A stretch of 5,773 bases of DNA from Candidatus Acidiferrales bacterium. GTDB taxonomy: Bacteria > Acidobacteriota > Terriglobia > Acidiferrales > UBA7541. A program made the position numbers and the translations under genes. Within the stretch, counting starts at the first letter, position 1. The number at the start of each line of letters is the position of its first letter. Below are positions 5,046-5,773 of the stretch, in pieces. Where the stretch lies: the NCBI GenBank assembly GCA_955651735.1, contig CATPAM010000492.1, positions 1 through 5,773 of the forward strand. The letters are read 5' to 3'. The notes under the pieces were generated by a model. The model was not told the origin of the DNA. It made no database searches and was given only the letters and a program-made list of their open reading frames with translations.

Positions 5046-5773
5046 ATGAGCATGCGCCACAAGACGGGTCTGATCGTGACTGGAATCACCGCGGTACTTT
5101 TGCTCGCGCTGATTTTCGTTGTACCTGCTATCGTTAACGTGGATCGCTACCGACCCAGGGTGATCTCTTATCTTCAACAGAAAACTGGGAAACAGGTCGA
5201 AATCGGACGGCTGGCACTTACATCTTTTCCCGTAGCGATTCACATTGATCATTTCGGCGTGAAAAACCCTCCGATATTTCCGTCCGGCTACATCGTGCAG
5301 GTGGCGCGGATCGATGCTGAACTTAGCGTCGGAGCGCTTCTGCACCGGCAGGTGGTCGTCAAATCTCTAGTACTTGACGACCTTGTCCTGAATATGACTT
5401 CGGATCCCGACGGCCCTTGGAACTTTGAGAATCCTCAATCCAAGGCTTCGGACGAAACCTTTCCTCTTGGAGTGATTTCCAGGGTGCAAATCAAGCGGGG
5501 CCAGCTGATAGCGTCGAATCTTTTGCCCTCCGACGCGGCGGGTCCCATCTTTTTCGAGGCCCACGAAATCTCCTGTGACCTGGAACAAGTGAACCTGATG
5601 GGAATTATCAACCCTTCGTCCTCCTCGATGGATGGCCAGGGCAGCGTAAAGGCGGGACTTCTTCGCTTCGGATCGGTCGAGGTGAGAGACCTGGAGTCCA
5701 AATTGCGATTGGGGTCGCGACACGTTACGTTTGGGGATGTCAAAGGGGAAGTCTATGGTGGGAAGGCCACGGG
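5046..5773 (+). CDS. AsmA-like envelope protein, 3' end missing
   Basis: The frame runs open from ATG 5046 to the right edge (242 full codons, no stop), so only the N-terminal part is visible. A short basic N-terminus (MSMRHK) precedes one TM segment (about 8-30), a signal anchor placing the rest in the periplasm. Then comes the AsmA N-terminal pattern: 'VNVDRYRPRVISYLQQKTGKQVEIGRLAL' (30-58), 'VAIHIDHFGVKNPP' (63-76), 'VQVARIDAELSVGALLHRQVVVKSLVLDDLVLNM' (85-118) and 'PDGPWNFEN' (121-129), matching the family's 'l.dP.v.l.rd.dGrwN' step. Repeating beta strands follow. AsmA-like proteins are large periplasm-spanning beta proteins linked to outer-membrane assembly or lipid transport; the exact role here is unknown. 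The complete protein is likely several hundred residues. A good Shine-Dalgarno supports the start. The upstream region carries twin dyads that may control it. Confidence 0.85.
   Translation, partial: MSMRHKTGLIVTGITAVLLLALIFVVPAIVNVDRYRPRVISYLQQKTGKQVEIGRLALTSFPVAIHIDHFGVKNPPIFPSGYIVQVARIDAELSVGALLHRQVVVKSLVLDDLVLNMTSDPDGPWNFENPQSKASDETFPLGVISRVQIKRGQLIASNLLPSDAAGPIFFEAHEISCDLEQVNLMGIINPSSSSMDGQGSVKAGLLRFGSVEVRDLESKLRLGSRHVTFGDVKGEVYGGKAT

Noticed and set aside
4844..5089. 81-codon minus-strand frame with a signal-like hydrophobic start
   Set aside because: It starts with GTG and has no ribosome site, overlaps the well-supported AsmA-like start in antisense, and turns into arbitrary sequence across the dyads.

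Overview
The window (5,773 bp, moderately high GC) looks like chromosomal DNA from an environmental Gram-negative bacterium. My best guess is Acidobacteriota (Terriglobia-like). The guess rests on gene style: a secreted M14 aspartoacylase-like enzyme, an exported lipoprotein-sorting-like protein, a small secreted protein with the 'TLTGCLQ ... SCP' pattern, and an AsmA-like envelope protein. This is inference; there is no rRNA or marker gene. I see no mobile element, tRNA, rRNA or CRISPR array.

Layout, left to right. (1) 1-396 (+): 3' part of a glyoxalase/VOC-fold protein, cut by the left edge. (2) 420-1481 (-): exported succinylglutamate desuccinylase/aspartoacylase-family metallohydrolase, convergent with the VOC gene. 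(3) 1482-1657: divergent intergenic region with a GC-rich palindrome over a TTGACG box. (4) 1658-2905 (+): 12-TM-class MFS transporter with a weak TTG start. (5) 3046-3900 (+): exported protein resembling LolA-type lipoprotein-sorting proteins. (6) 3928-4278 (+): small Cys-rich protein made of two diverged zinc-ribbon-like repeats, 27 bp downstream and possibly co-transcribed. (7) 4324-4719 (-): small secreted protein with a very good Shine-Dalgarno. (8) 4720-5045: 326-bp divergent intergenic region holding three perfect inverted repeats with 6-nt spacers, two of them the same TGTCC-N6-GGACA element. (9) 5046-5773 (+): N-terminal part of an AsmA-like protein, open to the right edge and with no stop in the window.

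Functionally, four or five of the seven genes encode exported or membrane proteins (the M14 enzyme, MFS transporter, LolA-like protein, small secreted protein and AsmA-like protein), so this is an envelope-flavoured neighbourhood rather than one pathway. The M14 enzyme and MFS transporter are divergent and may share a control region. The small secreted gene and the AsmA-like gene flank the twin palindromes, so a dyad-binding regulator acting there could affect either or both.

I found no clear undescribed multi-gene system. The strongest unexplained signals are the twin palindromes (plus an imperfect third copy upstream of the LolA-like gene) and the internally duplicated Cys protein.
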